Source: Silene conica (lineage: Eukaryota; Streptophyta; Magnoliopsida; Caryophyllales; Caryophyllaceae). Taken from it: DNA of 64,000 nucleotides. The notes below the pieces were generated by a model that saw nothing but the letters and a program-made list of their open reading frames with translations, had not been told where the DNA came from and searched no databases. Where the stretch lies: NCBI GenBank assembly GCA_029255685.2, contig CM055320.2, positions 10,216,614 through 10,280,613 on the forward strand. Reading direction: 5' to 3'. Below are positions 58,343-64,000 of this stretch, piece by piece. Both the position numbers and the translations under genes were made by a program. How positions within the stretch are numbered: the stretch's first letter is position 1; each line of letters starts with the position of its first letter.

Positions 58343-59750
58343 TAAACGCTATGATTGCTTTTCTGGTTTGCAGGGAACTGTTGCTGATGCAGTTCCAGTA
58401 CTTCCAATTTCTGCACAATTGAAGTACAACATTGATAATGTTTGCGAGTATATTGTTAAAAAGATTCCCATTCCTGAGAGGATTCCTCGCGACCAAATAT
58501 GATTGTGATTCGTTCTTTTGATGTTAACAAACCTGGTTATGAGGTTGATGATATTGATATACGTGGTGGTGTTGCTAGAGGAAGTATTCTTAAGGTTCTC
58601 TTGTTACCCATTATTACTTGGTTGATGTCTCCATAAGTGTCATGCTGTAATGTCTAAGGTTCCCTATATTAAGTCAGCTGATATGCATGAATGTATATGG
58701 AAAGTTCAATTTGAGCTTGTTGTATGCTGTTTTGGAGTTTCTGATCTCTTTCCAGACATTCCTGCAGTTTATATTCTATTTTGTTCTGCTTTTTGCATGT
58801 CCTCCACGATGAATGTAATGGATTTTAACTGTTTTAAATTGTATAGAGTACTTGATATATATTTTCTAATGATGGCACATGTACAATTTGCTCGTTATGT
58901 TATTCTGATCAAATAAAAGAGAGACAGAAAACAATGGACTTGAGCTTGTCTTTGTTTGTCAAAGACACTTTCATCTGATGATATGAGAACATTGACACCG
59001 GTTTTCTATAGCATTTCTAGTAGATGTGACCGTGCATGAGGCTGTGTTTTTATGTGAAACGAGACATATACCGTCACGTGCTTGGAATGACTTCATTTGC
59101 TTAGTTCTGGGATTTTAGGCTGGTATGCTGCTAGCCCTGGTTTTAGTTTCTTAACAATTTTATCTAGTGGTTACTATAATTTTCAAATGGGCCAAAACTG
59201 CCAATGAGCTACTAGTTTATATTATAGTTTCTTTGTGTTTCTCATGGTCTGTACAATGTTTGCACTTTGCAGGGTGTTCTGTGGGTGAGCCAAAATATTG
59301 AGGTTTGTCCTGGAATTGTTGTGAAAGATGAACCTGGAAACATCAAGTGCACACCCATATATTCCAGAATAGTTTCATTGTACGCTGGTCAGAACGAGCT
59401 ACAATTTGTTGTGCCAGGAGGTCTGATTGGGGTTGGAACAACCAGGGGCCCTACATTAACCTGTGCTGACCGATTGGTAGGTAAGTACTTGGCGATGTTG
59501 GATCTCTTCCAGATGTTTTTGTTGAGCTAGAGGTAATTTCCTTTGTTCTGTAGCATTGTACTTCTACTTTCCTTCTATATTTTGGTGCACATTTTCATTA
59601 TTTCAATTTCATATGTAGCCTAAAGATACCACATCAGGCTTTGTCTTTAGTTGGTCAGATTTCCAGTGTAGTTCTTGCCCCTCGTTAACAATAATATTCA
59701 GGAACTTTCTTCTTCGTCTTTTTGGCCATGTATTGTTATCTGGATTTCTG
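58343..59750 (+). pseudogene. Partial eIF2-gamma pseudogene (exons 7-8 of the gene, introns kept)
   Basis: Matches the gene from just before its exon at 13898 to partway through its last intron. Counterpart exons lie at about 58374-58594 and 59273-59532. Because the intron between them is kept, this is a DNA-level duplication and not a processed copy. Breaks: a 4-nt loss in the stretch encoding [10 protein letters not shown], a 6-nt duplication encoding an extra Asp-Ile, a 1-nt loss after DRLVG, and several substitutions (Arg to Trp in the GVLRV counterpart). The other exons are absent; a copia element begins at 59751 in its final intron. Confidence 0.88.
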
Positions 59751-59974
59751 TGTTGGTGAAATAATAAAAACAGAATAATAGATGAGTGATTAATATGATT
59801 AATTATTATTGATTGAATACTTATGTTTTACAACAAACAGATGACACATATTTATACTAAACATAATACATCCAAACAATGCAATTTTGAAGAGTCACTA
59901 CTTTTCACATATAAGTTTTCACATAATAGACATACTGCTTCACATATATATATACTTTGAATCATATTTCAACA
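59751..59974 (-). repeat. Copia element 3' LTR (224 bp)
   Basis: On the minus strand it starts TGTTGAAATATG and ends ATTTCACCAACA. It follows the polypurine tract CAAGGGGAAG (59975-59984). It inserted into the last intron of the eIF2-gamma pseudogene. Confidence 0.8.
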
Positions 59975-61374
59975 CTTCCCCTTGATTCAAAGTTACATAC
60001 TCCTAATTTCATTCGGAAGAAATCATGTTTAGCTTGAGGAAGAGCTTTTGTGAATATATCCGCCACTTGCTCGTTCGTACCACAGAATTTTAGCGTCATC
60101 TTTCCATCCGATACAAGTTGACGAATAAAATGATGATGCACATCAATATGCTTGGTTCTTGCATGAAAGACGGGATTTTTACTCATTGCAATAACAGCCC
60201 TATTGTCACAATAAATTTCTGTAGCTTCATTTTGCACATAACCAAGATCACTGAGTAACTTTCTAAGCCATAGAGCTTGGCGGGCAGCCGATGTTGTTGC
60301 TGCATATTCGGCTTCCGAAGAAGATAAGGCCACAGTTTCTTGCTTCTTGGAACTCCAAGTTACCGCCCCTGAACCAAGGCTAAAAATATTTCCCGACGTA
60401 CTTTTCCGATCGTCTATACTTCCTGCCCAATCACTGTCAGTGAAGCCAATTAATTTCAGTCTTGATTTTCTCGAATACCAAATTCCAAATTCAACGGTTC
60501 CGGCAACATTACGAAGAATCCGCTTCGCCGCGCCAAAGTGTTGTTTGGTAGGATTGTGCAAATATCGAGATACCAAACTGACCGGAAAGGAAATATCGGG
60601 TCGAGTGTGTGTTAAATAATTCAATCCTCCAACTAAACTTCTATAATTCTTTGGATTTGCTCTTTCCGTTCCGTCTTCTTGCTGTAACTTCTCATTAATA
60701 TTCATTGGAGTGGCTGCAAACTCACATTCTACCGTATTAAACTTCTTCAATAAGTCAGAAGCATATTTCTTTTGACTCACAAATATTCCATTGATATCTT
60801 GTTTCACTTCAAGACCCAAAAAATGATGTAATAATCCTAAATCTGACATCTCAAAGGTCTTCATCATACTTGATTTAAAATCAGCCACCAAAGATTTTGA
60901 AGAACCCATATAAATTATATCATCCACGTAAAGGCAAACTAATAGAAAGTTTTTGTTACCGTCACGCTTGGAGTAAAGAGTGGGTTCGTTCTCACTTCTT
61001 GAAAATCCATTTTCACTGAAAAATAGATCAATTCTACTATACCAAGCACGAGGCGCTTGTTTTAACCCGTACAATGCTTTTCTCAATCTGTAAACTTTGC
61101 TTTCGGAACCATCCACAATGAAACCTTGGGGTTGTGACACATACACCTCTTCTTCAAGGTTCCCATTTAAAAATGCAGATTTTACGTCAAGATGATACAC
61201 AGGCAAGTTTTGTTGAGCCGACAAAGCCAACATAATTCTTATTGTTTCAAATCGTGCAACCGGAGAAAAAGTTTCTTCAAAATCAATACCTTGTTGTTGA
61301 GAGTATCCTTTTGCCACGAGTCGTGCTTTATGTTTTTGAATACTTCCGTCAACGTTGTATTTTGTACGAAACAC
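59962..61374 (-). pseudogene. Copia pol: reverse transcriptase and RNase H part
   Basis: About 470 codons. RT motifs include KARLVAKGYSQQQGIDFEET, YGLKQAPRAWY and the active-site YVDD. RNase H has FTDSDWAG and the SSSEAEYAA segment, then the C-terminal TKHIDVHHHF and ADIFTKALP region. These are diagnostic of Ty1/copia. The last codons read into the LTR. A TGA separates it from the upstream part at 61375, where the family has Trp, so a single nonsense change breaks the frame. Confidence 0.88.
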
Positions 61375-61918
61375 TCATTTCAGCCCTATACTATTCTTGT
61401 CTTTCGGGGCATCAACCAATTCCCACGTGTTGTTTCTTTCAATAGCATTTATTTCTGTTTTCATGGCCATTTGCCATTCTGCTTTCTCATTTGCTTCCTC
61501 AAATAAAGTCGGGTCCGTAACTATTAAGGCATAGTTACAAGAATTATAAATTTCTGCCAGTGATTTGTATTTTCTTACAGGAGACTCGCTGTCACTTTCT
61601 TCTCTATTGTTGTTGCTTCTTGGCGTTGACGGTGGAGTGCTTCCGAGTGTGGAGGAACCAGATGGAATGTCTGGTTGGTCATCAGTTTCATCAAGTGGAA
61701 TATGATGGGGAATCCCATCTTTATCAACTTTCCACCTTAATTTTCCTTCTTCATTAAATATAACATTCCTGCTGATAATAACTTTTCCGGTTGCAATATT
61801 ATATAGACGGTATGCTTTGAAATGAGAACAATAGCCAATAAATATGCATTTCTCCGACTTCTCATCTAGTTTTGAACGATTATTAACCAAAGTATAACCA
61901 ATACACCCAAAGATGTAA
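61375..61918 (-). pseudogene. Copia pol: end of integrase and linker, truncated
   Basis: Coding for a FGCIGY-like block, KSEKCIFIGYCSHFKAYRLYN, and then a Ser/Pro-rich linker before the RT (WQMAMKTEINAIERNNTWELV). The frame meets the TGA at 61375. It is cut at about 61918; the rest of integrase, gag and the 5' LTR are not present. Confidence 0.8.
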
Positions 61919-62110
61919 AACCCCTAGCGAAAGCGGAAATATAAACATACAAAAGTACCAAAAATGCAGCAGAATTAAAACTTTTTAAAGGATAAACAAC
62001 ATGCGAGAAGTCTTAAACTGAAAACTGGAAACCGATCTGATATAAACCACAATAGATAAGTAGCAGTTCTAAGTATCAACCGAAAGATAAATACAAGCCT
62101 GGGATGGAAC
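61919..62110. other. Unassigned sequence between two copia elements
   Basis: No ORF and no recognisable terminal repeat. A string CCCCTAGCGAAAGCGGAAAT near the left edge may be part of another element. It is the target of the next LTR element. Confidence 0.4.
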
Positions 62111-63394
62111 TGTTGGGAAATGTGTCCTCAACAATAGTGCGATCACGTAATTAAATCTCATAACGAGAATGCGCAAGGGATGATACGAATTATTAGTCAA
62201 CTGACCAACATTAATCGGTAATGATTGGCTAGCTAGAGTTTGACATTACTGTCGTATGACGGTGATGGTCAGTTGATCCCTTTAGGTCACACCTTTAGGA
62301 CAATTCCCTTAATTGATAAAGTGATCAAATGTATATTGATACGATTTGATCATATTCCTTAAACTCGTATATCGAGAAATTAGAGGTTAAATCTTAATGT
62401 AAGATTTTTGTTTAAAATTGAAACGTGTCAATTGTTAAACAATAAACGAAATTTTATAATATCAAAATTAGAATGAACCGGGTTGTAATTAATACAAAGG
62501 TTGTAGATCGTATTGACGATTATTATTTTATATTGGTAATTACGAATTACTTGTCAACTTGATAAATGTGATTTATTTATTTTATACATAATATTTATTT
62601 GATAAATATGTATATTTAAATTAAATCAATTGTATATTTTACAATGTGACATATTGTATGTCACATGACATATAATTATAAGATTGACAAAAGATAAAAT
62701 TAAGTCCATATTATGGCTTATGTTAGACGGTTTGGGTGAGTGGTTAAGGAGTGATTATGCTTCTTAAATAACACTCTTTAAATGTTCATCATTAGGGTGC
62801 TCTTGTAAATAGTACCTAGAGCCACCCTAAGAGCATTGAAAAGAGGAAATGTTCCCTCTTACTACTACCCATACCCGGCCACCCAATTGCCAAGACAACC
62901 CCTTTAAAGCTTGTGTGAGAGCTCATAAGACAAGTTAGTTCTAATTTGCATATTTTTTCTAAGTGTGTAGAAAACTCAAAAACTCTCAAAACCTAGCCGA
63001 GATACACTAAGTGTAAGAGAGATTTTATAACCTCAAAAACACATATTATAAAGATAATATCAACATACTAGTGGTAGTATTGTATTTATACTCTAATAAG
63101 AGTGATTAGAGTTATTAAGGAAGAAACCGATTCCTTGTCTAGCACTAATAAGGGTTCGGTTGGTTAAGGGCTTGTCTTGGTGCATCCGGAGGAGGTATTC
63201 TAATTTGGGTACTTGGAGGATCATCCTTGCTAAGCTAGGACCGAGTGTAAGAACACGGTTTTCTCCTTATTTCCGCATTTAGTAGCATGCATAAGATCTT
63301 ATAAACGAGTTTATTAATATGTTAATTAAAAGTTAATTAAAGGTTTTGTTAGTATGACTAAAATTAGTTTATGAGCAACTAGTTAAACCTAACA
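62111..63394 (+). repeat. 5' LTR of a copia-like retrotransposon running off the right edge
   Basis: Starts TGTTGGGAAATGTG and ends AACCTAACA, 1284 bp. It is followed by ATT-free spacing of 2 nt and a primer-binding site. The GTGTCCTCAACAATAGTG start is of a copia type. The 3' LTR and coding region lie beyond the window. Confidence 0.75.
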
Positions 63395-63396
63395 AT

Positions 63397-63408
63397 TGGT
63401 ATCAGAGC
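63397..63408 (+). promoter_or_regulatory. Primer-binding site (initiator Met-tRNA) of the right-edge element
   Basis: TGGTATCAGAGC, 2 nt after the LTR. The remaining 63409-64000 is an AT-rich leader without an ORF. Confidence 0.8.
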
Positions 63409-64000
63409 AATAGGTTGTTTGCATGCTTTCCGTTTACGTTTTTACGGAGTTATAGAGATAACAAAAATAAAATTTGGATTTTTCGTTTTGATATATGATA
63501 TGCACGAAATTTATTTAGCATGATACCTACTGTTTTCTAAAATGTTTTAGAAAAATTTGGAATATATTTTGCATGAATATTGTTTATTGGTACTTAAATC
63601 TCGGTTTTAATATGTTTTAATGGTTAAAAATGATTATTTTGGAAAAAATAGTTAAAATAAGCTTCTGGCCGAGATTTTTCAGTATGATATCACATGTATT
63701 TTCTATAATATGAATATGAATTTTCGTAAATTATGGACCTTTAAATCGTGTGATATGAATTTTAATGGTTAAAATGCAATAAGATGAATAAAAATGGGTT
63801 AAAATAGTTATATTATGAATTTGACTATAAAAATTTATGAGGATGTCACATGCAATATTTAAAATTTATGTTGAATTTTCCAGAAATTTATCTCAAATAT
63901 TGCAATATTATAGATTTTTAATGTAAAAATCGGGTAATTAGTGACATAATTTCGACTTTAATAGTTTAAGTTGGAATTTGGCCATAAAAATTTAACACGA

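Overview
This window is nuclear DNA of a flowering plant, most likely a eudicot. It has spliced genes with GT-AG introns, a cytosolic eIF2-gamma gene, plant-type Ty3/gypsy chromovirus and Athila-like elements, Ty1/copia elements, an L1-type LINE, a Helitron, several non-autonomous hAT elements and a CACTA terminus. There are no operons and no bacterial signals. I cannot name the species.

Layout. 1-10.7 kb is gene-poor and repeat-rich. It holds a CACTA end (1-370), a hAT element with an 8-bp target-site duplication (TSD) at 614-1152, a minisatellite (3150-3985), a second hAT element (4006-4347), a tandem-repeat block (6840-7560), and an array of short AATACGAGCT-like units interrupted by a 2.1-kb Helitron (8088-10207). 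10.9-15.9 kb is an intact eIF2-gamma gene (eight coding exons, 464 aa, plus a leader intron). A probable RS-rich last exon lies opposite it at 15976-16200. A small RING-H2 gene (17627-17944) follows.

17.97-57.24 kb is a set of insertions nested inside one another just 3' of the RING gene. The outermost is a 5'-truncated LINE on the minus strand. Inside it sits a Tekay-type chromovirus (19905-56997, TSD CAGCC). Its single gag-pol frame is split after codon 452 by a 27-kb Athila-like complex (24087-51325). That complex has three parts: A (minus, 3' part only), C (plus, near full length) and B (minus, near full length). C and B meet tail to tail at the polypurine tract in a palindrome with a 6-nt loop and arms of about 10.5 kb. 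A hAT element sits inside C, and B carries the matching empty site.

57.2-64 kb holds the displaced RING 3' flank, a fourth hAT element, a partial eIF2-gamma pseudogene that kept its intron, a decayed copia element (minus), and the 5' LTR of another copia-like element running off the right edge.

Most notable signal. The Athila-like element carries a two-part motif at up to 13 positions in a reconstructed full element: a 12-mer close to GGTCGACCGACC, a 9-bp spacer of fixed length but variable sequence, then the 12-mer again. The repeat distance is always 21 bp. It occurs in the LTR, inside the gag-pol reading frame (encoding GRPT-xxx-GRPT), downstream of pol, four times in a predicted leader intron of the downstream ORF, and inverted near the 3' end. 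The downstream ORF (476 aa, basic N-terminus, acidic C-terminus, no membrane segment) is open in all three copies. I infer a possible element-specific recognition system of protein plus phased sites; this is a hypothesis.
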